DNA of 18,872 bases from Bacteroidales bacterium (lineage in GTDB: Bacteria; Bacteroidota; Bacteroidia; Bacteroidales; F082). The stretch's first letter is position 1, and the number at the start of each line of letters is the position of its first letter. Where the stretch lies: NCBI GenBank assembly GCA_029933565.1, contig JAOZNY010000034.1, positions 1 to 18,872 on the forward strand, read 5' to 3'. The position numbers and the translations under genes are program-made. Positions 6,157 to 12,564 of the stretch are shown in pieces. Under the pieces are notes generated by a model, which saw only the letters and a list, made by a program, of their open reading frames with translations, searched no databases and was not told the origin of the DNA.

Positions 6157-7704
6157 TTAAAATGGTGGAACACCATGCTTTTTAGCAGGAAGATTTACGC
6201 TTTTCTGACCAGAGATCTCCAATGCGTGAGTAATCATCTTACGTGTTTCTGATGGTTCAATTACAGCATCAACATAACCATAAGCCGCTGCAACGTAAGG
6301 ATTTGCAAATTTATCTTTATATTCTTGCACTTTCTGCTTACGAAGTTTTTCAGGATCTTCAGCTGACATAATTTCTTTACGGAAAATAATGTTAGCAGCA
6401 CCTTCGGGACCCATAACTGCAATTTCGGCCATTGGCCATGCAAAAACAAAGTCGGCACGCAAATGGCTTGAACACATTGCAATATAGCCACCACCGTAAG
6501 CCTTTCGCATTATCAAAGTAATTTTTGGTACAGTAGCCTCTGAATAAGCGTATAAAAGCTTTGCTCCATGTCGGATAACCCCGGCATGTTCCTGATCTAT
6601 TCCTGGCAAGTAACCCGGAAGATCGACCAAAGTAACCAATGGAATATTAAATGCGTCGCAATAACGGATAAACCTAGCTGCTTTGTCAGAACTGTCAACA
6701 TCTAAAACCCCGGCAAGAACCATAGGTTGATTTGCCACAAAACCAACAGTATTTCCATCCATTCTGGCAAACCCAATAACAATATTTTGGGCGAAAAGTT
6801 CCATAACTTCTAAAAAGTTCGAATCGTCGCTAATTGACTTAATTACATCCCTAACATCGTAAGGTTGCTTTGGGTCGGAGGGCATTATGGTATCAATTTT
6901 ATAATGCCTTGTCTTTGGTGATTTTTTTGGAAATGGTTTCGCCTTTGCTGAATTATTCCAGGGGATAAAACTAGCAAGACTTTTTATCTGGTCGAAACAT
7001 TCTATTTCACTATCAGCAAAGAAATGAGCATTTCCGGTTGTTTCACAATGTACTCTTGCTCCACCCAATGCTTCCATTGAAATTTCTTCTCCAAGTACAG
7101 TTTTTATAACCTCAGGACCTGTGATAAACATTTTCGAAATTTTATCAACCACAAATACAAAGTCGGTTAGTGCCGGCGAATAAACAGCACCTCCAGCACA
7201 AGGGCCGAGGATAACTGAGATCTGTGGGATAACTCCAGAAGAAATTGTATTCCTAAAAAATATTTCACCATAACCTGCAAGTGAGTTTACACCTTCCTGA
7301 ATTCTTGCACCACCCGAATCATTAATCCCAATAATTGGAACCTTCAATTTTAAGGCGTGATCCATTATCTTAGTGATCTTTTTTGCATGCATCCACCCTA
7401 GCGATCCACCTGCAACAGTAAAGTCCTGCGCATAAATACAAACAGGGTTACCGCTTAAAAGACCTGTTCCGGTTACTACTCCATCACCCGGAAGATATTT
7501 TTTGTTCATGTCGAAATCCTTAGCAGCATGTTCGACAAATAAATCATATTCATGAAATGATTTTGGATCTAGCAATGTAATTATCCTTTCTCTGGCGGTT
7601 AATTTTCCAATGGCTTTTTGTTTCTCAATAGCCTTGTCTCCCCCACCTTTAAGGGCATCGCGCATCCTTTTTCTTAAATCTGTTGATTTTTGTTTTAAGC
7701 CCAT
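6157..7704 (-). CDS. Acyl-CoA carboxylase beta / methylmalonyl-CoA decarboxylase alpha carboxyltransferase
   Basis: This encodes 515 residues, the full length of the PccB/MmdA family, with two crotonase-fold halves. The N half shows GGSLGWMHAKK, INDSGGARIQEG and GPCAGGAVYSPA (the CoA/oxyanion region). The C half shows VDLPGYLPG, EHAGVIRHGAK, RKAYGGGYIAM and AVMGPEGAANI (biotin side and second oxyanion hole). It moves a carboxyl group between an acyl-CoA (propionyl/methylmalonyl-CoA most likely) and the biotin carrier encoded next. In Bacteroidota this class is used either to carboxylate propionyl-CoA or to decarboxylate methylmalonyl-CoA in propionate formation. Neither a biotin carboxylase nor the membrane beta subunit is in the window, so the direction is open and I give no symbol. 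It has its own promoter candidate and a leader of about 80 bases. Confidence 0.93.
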   Translation of the reverse strand: MGLKQKSTDLRKRMRDALKGGGDKAIEKQKAIGKLTARERIITLLDPKSFHEYDLFVEHAAKDFDMNKKYLPGDGVVTGTGLLSGNPVCIYAQDFTVAGGSLGWMHAKKITKIMDHALKLKVPIIGINDSGGARIQEGVNSLAGYGEIFFRNTISSGVIPQISVILGPCAGGAVYSPALTDFVFVVDKISKMFITGPEVIKTVLGEEISMEALGGARVHCETTGNAHFFADSEIECFDQIKSLASFIPWNNSAKAKPFPKKSPKTRHYKIDTIMPSDPKQPYDVRDVIKSISDDSNFLEVMELFAQNIVIGFARMDGNTVGFVANQPMVLAGVLDVDSSDKAARFIRYCDAFNIPLVTLVDLPGYLPGIDQEHAGVIRHGAKLLYAYSEATVPKITLIMRKAYGGGYIAMCSSHLRADFVFAWPMAEIAVMGPEGAANIIFRKEIMSAEDPEKLRKQKVQEYKDKFANPYVAAAYGYVDAVIEPSETRKMITHALEISGQKSVNLPAKKHGVPPF

Positions 7705-7733
7705 AATTTTATGGTTTTAGTTTACACAAAAAA

Positions 7734-7783
7734 AGAGATAAGTTCATCTTTGCTTTGTTATGTTTCAAGTTTAAACTATCTCT
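7734..7783 (-). repeat. Inverted repeat in the carboxyltransferase leader
   Basis: AGAGATA (7734-7740) is a perfect complement of TATCTCT (7777-7783), extended by GTT/AAC across a one-base bulge. Its right part overlaps the perfect palindrome AGTTTAAACT (7768-7777). It lies between the candidate promoter and the start codon, so it could be an RNA hairpin or an operator. Confidence 0.5.
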
Positions 7784-7792
7784 AATCAATTG

Positions 7793-7822
7793 CAAAAATA
7801 ACTTAATTACAGCAAAAGTCAA
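7793..7822 (-). promoter_or_regulatory. Candidate promoter of the carboxyltransferase operon
   Basis: Read on the minus strand, TTG (7822-7820) and TATTTTTG (7800-7793) match the -33 and -7 elements with a 19-base spacer. The implied leader is about 80 bases. Confidence 0.6.
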
Positions 7823-7889
7823 CTTTTTGTATTTTTAACAATCTTTTTAATACTGCGAACTTTAGATAAATCAACTTAATTATTTCATT

Positions 7890-8237
7890 ATGAACATAGA
7901 AGACTTAAGAGAATATTGCTTAAGAAAAAATAGTGTTACTGAAAGTTTCCCTTTCGACGAAACCACTTTGGTATTTAAAGTTAAAAACAAGATGTTTGCT
8001 TTAACCAATACCAATGGTCCATTGACCATAAATCTTAAATGTGATCCTGAAAAGGCAATTGAGTTAAGAGAACGGCATACTGCCGTTAAACTTGGCTACC
8101 ACATGAATAAAAAACTTTGGAACACTGTGGATATTGATGGCAGCATAGATACTAACTTAATAAAAGAGTGGATAGACGACTCCTATAAATTGATTGTTGA
8201 AAAACTACCAAAGAAAGATCAATCTGGACTAGTATAA
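7890..8237 (+). CDS. YjbR/MmcQ family protein
   Basis: This encodes 115 residues, the standard length for the MmcQ/YjbR family, whose fold resembles frataxin (CyaY). Family marks are the N-terminal LREYCLRKNSVTESFPFDE, the central VFKVKNKMFAL followed by LTINLKCDPEKAIELRE, and the C-terminal block with GYHMNKKLWNTVDIDG and a final helix containing WIDDSYKLIVEKLPKK. Some members are annotated as DNA-binding, but the cellular role of the family is not settled. It lies 68 bases before the urocanate hydratase gene on the same strand. Because that gene has its own -7 box, co-transcription is not assured, and I see no functional link. Confidence 0.88.
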   Translation: MNIEDLREYCLRKNSVTESFPFDETTLVFKVKNKMFALTNTNGPLTINLKCDPEKAIELRERHTAVKLGYHMNKKLWNTVDIDGSIDTNLIKEWIDDSYKLIVEKLPKKDQSGLV

Positions 8238-8275
8238 AATCTTGATTTTTTTAATTTAAATTAATTACAAATGAT

Positions 8276-8283
8276 TAATTTTG
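8276..8283 (+). promoter_or_regulatory. Candidate -7 box for hutU
   Basis: TAATTTTG matches TAnnTTTG and ends 22 bases before the hutU ATG. The only TTG upstream (8242-8244) is too far away to be a normally spaced -33 element. Confidence 0.45.
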
Positions 8284-8305
8284 TTGTTTTAAAAACAGAA
8301 TAACT

Positions 8306-10324
8306 ATGGATTCAAATTCTTTCCAGAAGGCAATATTAGCAGGTATTCCAGCCAAACTACCTAAGGCTAGAACTATTAATAATAAGATTAGTCACGCACC
8401 AAAACGCAAAGACGTTCTAAGTAAGACTGAGAAGTCGTTAGCACTTAAAAATGCATTGAGGTATTTTCCCAAAGAATTCCACAAAATACTTGCCCTAGAA
8501 TTTGCTCAGGAACTAAAAGAATATGGTAGAATTTATATGTATCGTTTTATTCCTTCTTATAAAATTTATGCACGTCCCATTGATGATTATCCGGCAAAAT
8601 CAAAGCAGGCTGCAGCAATAATGATGATGATTCAGAATAATCTGGATTTTGCAATTGCACAGCATCCACACGAATTAATCACTTATGGAGGCAATGGGGC
8701 TGTTTTTCAAAACTGGGCGCAATACCTTCTAACAATGCAGTATCTGGCTACCATGACCGACGAACAGACTTTGGTGATGTATTCAGGCCATCCCTTAGGT
8801 TTATTTCCATCGCACAAAGATGCACCAAGAGTTGTAGTTACAAATGGAATGGTAATTCCAAATTATTCGACACAAGATGATTGGGAAAAATTTAATGCGT
8901 TGGGAGTTTCTCAATACGGACAAATGACTGCTGGATCGTTTATGTACATCGGCCCACAGGGAATTGTACACGGAACCACAATTACTGTGATGAATGCTGC
9001 CCGAAAAATGGCGAAAAAAGACGAAGACCCATTTGCAGGAAAAATATTCCTTACATCAGGGCTGGGTGGCATGTCGGGAGCACAGCCAAAAGCAGGAAAT
9101 ATTGCTAAAGTAATTACTGTTATTGCTGAAGTAAATCCGGCAGCAACCTACAAACGCCATGAACAGGGATGGGTTGATGAGGTGATTTCTAATCTGGACG
9201 AATTAGTGAGTCGTGTTAAAAAAGCACAGAAAAATAAAGAAGTTGTATCCATTGCCTACGATGGAAATATTGTTGATGTTTGGGAGAAGTTTGATACTGA
9301 AAATATATTTGTTGATCTTGGCTCCGACCAAACCTCATTACACAATCCCTGGGCTGGTGGCTACTATCCTGTGGGTTATACTTACGAAGATTCAAATAAA
9401 ATGATGGCTGAACAGCCTGAACTTTTTAAAGAAAAAGTACAAGAAACACTTCGCCGACATGCAGCAGCAGTCAACAAACACACTGCAAAAGGAACTTATT
9501 TTTTCGACTATGGCAATGCATTCCTACTTGAAGCCTCCAGAGCAGGAGCCGATGTAATGGCTAAAGATGGAATTACTTTCCGTTATCCTTCTTATGTTCA
9601 GGATATTATGGGACCTATGTTTTTTGACTTTGGTTTTGGACCTTTTCGCTGGGTTTGTACTTCAGGCAAAGCCGAAGATCTTGAACTTACTGATAATATT
9701 GCTGCTGAAATTCTGGAAGAGATTATGAAGAAGTCACCAACTGAAATTCAAAGTCAGATGGCAGATAATATTCAATGGATAAAAGGTGCAAAGGAAAACA
9801 AACTTGTTGTTGGGTCGCAGGCCCGTATTTTGTATGCTGATGCAGAAGGCAGAATAAAAATAGCCACCGAGTTTAACAAGGCTGTTGCCGATGGTCGTTT
9901 GTCGGCTCCGGTTGTCCTTGGCCGCGACCACCACGATGTTTCAGGTACGGATTCTCCTTTTAGGGAAACTTCAAATATTTATGATGGTAGCAGTTTTACT
10001 GCCGACATGGCAATACAAAATGTAATTGGCGATTCGTTCCGTGGTGCCACATGGGTTTCTATCCACAATGGCGGCGGAGTTGGTTGGGGCGAAGTTATTA
10101 ATGGTGGTTTTGGAATGCTACTTGATGGCTCTGCCGATTCGGAAAGAAGACTGAAATCAATGTTGTTTTGGGATGTAAATAATGGTATTTCAAGAAGAAA
10201 CTGGGCCAGAAATGAAGGAGCAATGTCAGCCATTAAGAGGGCAATGAACGAAAACCCTGAACTAAAAGTTACTATTCCTAATTTTGCTGATGAGGGTTTG
10301 ATTGAGGATGCTCTAGACTTGTAA
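8306..10324 (+). CDS. hutU: Urocanate hydratase, long form
   Basis: This encodes 672 residues. It converts urocanate to imidazolone propionate, the second step of histidine degradation, using a tightly bound NAD+ as electrophile. Visible are the substrate-side block TYGGNGAVFQNWAQY, the glycine-rich GLGGMSGAQPKAG (252-264) of the NAD-binding domain, the FGFGPFRWVCTSG block with the family's conserved cysteine (Cys451), and the C-terminal HNGGGVGWGEVINGGFGM region. At 672 residues it belongs to the long class also seen in eukaryotes (about 676), rather than the 550-560-residue proteobacterial class. No other histidine-degradation gene (hutH, hutI, formiminotransferase) lies within the window, so it is an isolated hut gene here. 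Downstream there is no obvious terminator before the repeat unit at 10361. Confidence 0.96.
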   Translation: MDSNSFQKAILAGIPAKLPKARTINNKISHAPKRKDVLSKTEKSLALKNALRYFPKEFHKILALEFAQELKEYGRIYMYRFIPSYKIYARPIDDYPAKSKQAAAIMMMIQNNLDFAIAQHPHELITYGGNGAVFQNWAQYLLTMQYLATMTDEQTLVMYSGHPLGLFPSHKDAPRVVVTNGMVIPNYSTQDDWEKFNALGVSQYGQMTAGSFMYIGPQGIVHGTTITVMNAARKMAKKDEDPFAGKIFLTSGLGGMSGAQPKAGNIAKVITVIAEVNPAATYKRHEQGWVDEVISNLDELVSRVKKAQKNKEVVSIAYDGNIVDVWEKFDTENIFVDLGSDQTSLHNPWAGGYYPVGYTYEDSNKMMAEQPELFKEKVQETLRRHAAAVNKHTAKGTYFFDYGNAFLLEASRAGADVMAKDGITFRYPSYVQDIMGPMFFDFGFGPFRWVCTSGKAEDLELTDNIAAEILEEIMKKSPTEIQSQMADNIQWIKGAKENKLVVGSQARILYADAEGRIKIATEFNKAVADGRLSAPVVLGRDHHDVSGTDSPFRETSNIYDGSSFTADMAIQNVIGDSFRGATWVSIHNGGGVGWGEVINGGFGMLLDGSADSERRLKSMLFWDVNNGISRRNWARNEGAMSAIKRAMNENPELKVTIPNFADEGLIEDALDL

Positions 10325-10360
10325 TTAGTTTTTCTTGGGGTATTTAGTTAGCGATTCTAG

Positions 10361-10503
10361 ACACACCCCTTATTCCCCTCTCAAGAGGGGAAATGTGCGC
10401 GGAATATTATACCAAACAATAAGTTCCTTTCTTCTGAGGGGACGAGTGCACGGATAAAACATCGATAGTCAGTTCCCCTCTCGAGAGGAGTTAGGGGTAT
10501 GTT
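10361..10503. repeat. Palindromic repeat unit, left copy (degenerate)
   Basis: The left arm (10361-10398) matches the right copy's arm (10992-11029) at 37 of 38 bases. It contains CCCCTCTCAAGAGGGG (10375-10390). The inner part of the right arm (10461-10481) is identical over 21 bases to 11042-11062 of the other copy. The outer end is decayed (GGGGTATG, where the intact copy has GGGGTGTG). The centre holds about 50 extra bases that include a degenerate third arm (about 10420-10455). The unit overlaps the last codons and stop of the DUF559 gene. Confidence 0.92.
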
Positions 10504-10874
10504 ATTTCATATCTGTCTATGTAGTTTTCAATTACTCTTAATACATTCTCTAAATCATTCATTACCTCATTATCCTCAAATCTCAAAACACTTAATCCTA
10601 CTTTCTTCAGTTCCTTTTCTTTAATGGCATCTTTAATAATAGTATCCTGAAATTGATGTGTGTACCCATCCAATTCTATTACCAAACTTAATTCGTAACA
10701 ATAAAAATCAGCAATAAAATTTAATAGTGGTTTCTGCCTATGAAAATTGTAGCCGCGCATTTGTTTACCCTTCAGGTATTTCCATAATTTGATTTCACTC
10801 TTTGTACTATGATTCCTCAACTGTCTAGCAAATTCTTTTAGTTTAGGGTTGTAGGGTAATATTTTTCTCCGCAT
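10491..10874 (-). CDS. DUF559 endonuclease-like protein (Vsr-like fold)
   Basis: This encodes 127 residues from ATG 10874, a typical length for DUF559 proteins, which share the restriction-endonuclease fold related to Vsr mismatch endonuclease. The opening MRRKILPYNPKLKEFARQLR, TKSEIKLWKYLKGKQ (24-38, with Glu27), and the nuclease core FIADFYCYELSLVIELDG (53-70, with Asp56 and Glu67 as likely metal ligands) followed by a His at 73, are characteristic. No activity has been established that I can rely on; a nuclease role is inferred from fold. The frame also opens at TTG 10904, but this lies in a TAACTTTG box (10902-10909), so the ATG is preferred. The gene is flanked on both sides by related palindromic repeats, and the left one supplies its final codons and stop. 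It has no functional neighbour, as expected for an inserted element. Confidence 0.88.
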   Translation of the reverse strand: MRRKILPYNPKLKEFARQLRNHSTKSEIKLWKYLKGKQMRGYNFHRQKPLLNFIADFYCYELSLVIELDGYTHQFQDTIIKDAIKEKELKKVGLSVLRFEDNEVMNDLENVLRVIENYIDRYEITYP

Positions 10875-10901
10875 TATATTTTTGCAAATTGAGTTTAAAT
10901 A

Positions 10902-10909
10902 CAAAGTTA
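10902..10909 (-). promoter_or_regulatory. Candidate -7 box for the DUF559 gene
   Basis: Read on the minus strand this is TAACTTTG, matching TAnnTTTG, ending 27 bases before ATG 10874. No convincing -33 element is present. If real, the element carries its own promoter between the two repeat units. Confidence 0.45.
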
Positions 10910-10948
10910 CGCTTTTTTGTGATTATGAGACATCCCTGAGTTTTAAAG

Positions 10949-10964
10949 GACACACCCCTTAATC
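10949..10964. repeat. Isolated partial arm of the palindromic repeat
   Basis: GACACACCCCTTAATC is identical to 10991-11006, 42 bases further on, in the same orientation. Beyond 10964 the similarity fades. It is a remnant or extra arm on the promoter side of the DUF559 gene. Confidence 0.85.
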
Positions 10965-10986
10965 TCATAAACTAAAAGGGATAAAG

Positions 10987-11088
10987 TTGTGACACACCCC
11001 TTAATCCCCTCTCAAGAGGGGAAATGTGCACAAATTATTATATCGATAGTCAGTTCCCCTCTTGAGAGGGGCTAGGGGTGTGTCACAA
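10987..11088. repeat. Palindromic repeat unit, right copy (intact, 102 bp)
   Basis: The ends are perfect inverted repeats: TTGTGACACACCCC (10987-11000) and GGGGTGTGTCACAA (11075-11088). Further in, CCCCTCTCAAGAGGGG (11006-11021) and CCCCTCTTGAGAGGGG (11056-11071) are exact reverse complements of each other, and each is also a small hairpin by itself. The centre is a short AT-rich stretch. The unit can fold as one long hairpin or as two smaller ones. It looks like a MITE- or REP-like element. Confidence 0.95.
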
Positions 11089-11096
11089 TAAGTCAT

Positions 11097-11132
11097 AAAA
11101 AAAAGTGCAGATCCAAAACTGAATCTGCACTT
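11097..11132 (-). terminator. Intrinsic terminator of metK
   Basis: On the minus strand AAGTGCAGAT (11132-11123) pairs perfectly with ATCTGCACTT (11112-11103), a 10-bp stem with a 10-base loop, and is followed by a run of eight T (11104-11097). It lies 27 bases after the metK stop and just before the intact palindromic unit. Confidence 0.93.
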
Positions 11133-11159
11133 CTAAAATTTAAATTTTCAAAACCTAGT

Positions 11160-12413
11160 CTACAAACCAAAAGCAGTCTTCACTTTATCAACATAGTCAA
11201 GTGCTTCCCAGGTAAATAATTCAACTTCAATATCTTTATCTCCTTCGTATTGCGATTTGAAATGCTTAACAACTTTTCTATGTTCACGACCCATATGTCC
11301 ATATGCTGCCGTTTCAAGATAAATTGGATTTCGCAACTTAAGCCTGTCTTCGATGGCGGCTGGTCGCATGTCAAAAATATCATCAACTTTTTCTGCAATC
11401 TCCGTATCTGTTAAACCTTTCTTGGCAGTGCCATAAGTATTTATAAAAATATTCATTGGCTTGGCAACACCAATAGCGTAAGAAACCTGTACCAATACTT
11501 CATCGCAAACACCTGCTGCAACAAGATTTTTTGCAATATGCCTACTGGCATAAGCTGCTGAACGGTCAACCTTTGAAGGATCTTTCCCTGAGAATGCGCC
11601 ACCACCGTGAGCACCTTTTCCACCGTAAGTGTCAACAATAATTTTTCTACCTGTAAGTCCTGTGTCGCCATGTGGTCCTCCAATTACAAACTTACCTGTT
11701 GGATTTACATGATAAATAATTTTATCATCGAACAAAGCCTGGATATTTTCAGGAAGTTGATTTAAAACTCTTGGAACAAGAATTTCAATAACATCCTTCT
11801 TGATTTTGGCAAGCATGGTTTCATCCTCATCAAAATCGTCGTGCTGAGTTGATACAACAATTGTATCAATTCTAACTGGCTGATTATCGTCGTTATACTC
11901 AATTGTAACCTGCGACTTTGAGTCGGGACGTAAGTATTTCATTTCCTTGCCTTCCCTGCGGATTTCAGCCATCTCAAAAACTAAAAGGTGAGAAAGTTCA
12001 AGCGAAAGGGGCATGTAGTTTGCGGTTTCGCGTGAAGCGTAACCAAACATCATTCCCTGATCTCCCGCTCCCTGATCAAATTTATCTTCGCGCTCAACAC
12101 CCTGACGAATATCACCACTCTGCTCATGAATAGCAGAAAGTACACCACAGGAATTTCCATCGAACATATATTCGCTTTTTGTATAACCTATTTTATTAAT
12201 TACATCGCGTGTAACGCCTTGCACATCAACGTAGGCCTTTGAATAAACCTCTCCTGCGACCACAACTTGTCCGGTGGTAACCATGGTTTCAACCGCCACT
12301 TTCGAATTTTTATCGTAAGCCAAAAAATAATCTAGCATTGCATCTGAAATCTGATCAGAAACCTTATCGGGATGACCCTCAGAAACTGATTCAGAAGTAA
12401 ATAAATATGACAT
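11160..12413 (-). CDS. metK: S-adenosylmethionine synthase
   Basis: This encodes 417 residues, somewhat longer than the E. coli enzyme (384) and normal for Bacteroidota. It makes S-adenosylmethionine from methionine and ATP in the cytoplasm. Motifs are the N-terminal FTSESVSEGHPDKVSDQISDA (split by the catalytic His14 region, 13-17), the GNSCGVLSAIHEQSGDI loop, the GGPHGDTGLTGRK ATP-binding signature and GGGAFSGKDPSKVDRSAAY. Start at ATG 12413 gives the usual SYLFTSESV opening. It is a single-gene transcript, with a candidate -7 box about 130 bases upstream and a strong terminator downstream. The long leader contains inverted repeats, described separately. Confidence 0.97.
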   Translation of the reverse strand: MSYLFTSESVSEGHPDKVSDQISDAMLDYFLAYDKNSKVAVETMVTTGQVVVAGEVYSKAYVDVQGVTRDVINKIGYTKSEYMFDGNSCGVLSAIHEQSGDIRQGVEREDKFDQGAGDQGMMFGYASRETANYMPLSLELSHLLVFEMAEIRREGKEMKYLRPDSKSQVTIEYNDDNQPVRIDTIVVSTQHDDFDEDETMLAKIKKDVIEILVPRVLNQLPENIQALFDDKIIYHVNPTGKFVIGGPHGDTGLTGRKIIVDTYGGKGAHGGGAFSGKDPSKVDRSAAYASRHIAKNLVAAGVCDEVLVQVSYAIGVAKPMNIFINTYGTAKKGLTDTEIAEKVDDIFDMRPAAIEDRLKLRNPIYLETAAYGHMGREHRKVVKHFKSQYEGDKDIEVELFTWEALDYVDKVKTAFGL

Positions 12414-12451
12414 CTTCTATAATTTTTAAATTTAAAAAACTGAGGAAAGTG

Positions 12452-12510
12452 TTTGATTGGAAGGCTAAAACTTGGTTTAGCATTTTTTATTGTGGTTGCA
12501 ATCAATCAAA
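12452..12510 (-). repeat. Nested inverted repeats in the metK leader
   Basis: TTTGATTG (12452-12459) is a perfect complement of CAATCAAA (12503-12510), and inside them GCTAAA (12464-12469) complements TTTAGC (12476-12481). In the minus-strand transcript these would form a two-stem structure 39-97 bases before the metK start codon. It does not match any riboswitch consensus that I can recognise by eye. Confidence 0.55.
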
Positions 12511-12542
12511 TTTTTCCACTAAATTTTTTCCGTAAGAAAGCG

Positions 12543-12550
12543 CAAAAGTA
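12543..12550 (-). promoter_or_regulatory. Candidate -7 box for metK
   Basis: Read on the minus strand, TACTTTTG fits TAnnTTTG. It would give a leader of about 120 bases, which is long for this genome. No clear -33 TTG is present at normal spacing, where the gldA 3' end begins. Confidence 0.5.
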
Positions 12551-12564
12551 ATAAAATATACTAA

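Noticed and set aside
9979..10233. Minus-strand frame of 84 codons inside hutU
   Set aside because: It is antisense to the conserved C-terminal region of urocanate hydratase and has no independent support.
10875..10904. TTG start giving the DUF559 protein 10 extra residues
   Set aside because: The codon lies in a TAACTTTG box and the family's usual opening starts at ATG 10874.
10361..11088. Possible CRISPR array, because of several similar repeat blocks
   Set aside because: The repeats are palindromic with variable spacing, include a gene between them and show no regular spacers or cas genes.
11918..12133. Plus-strand frame of 71 codons inside metK
   Set aside because: It is an antisense shadow of a strongly conserved gene, without any recognisable product.
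12414..12550. Known SAM riboswitch before metK
   Set aside because: I cannot see the conserved core of a SAM riboswitch class; only generic inverted repeats are present, so it is reported only as a structured leader.
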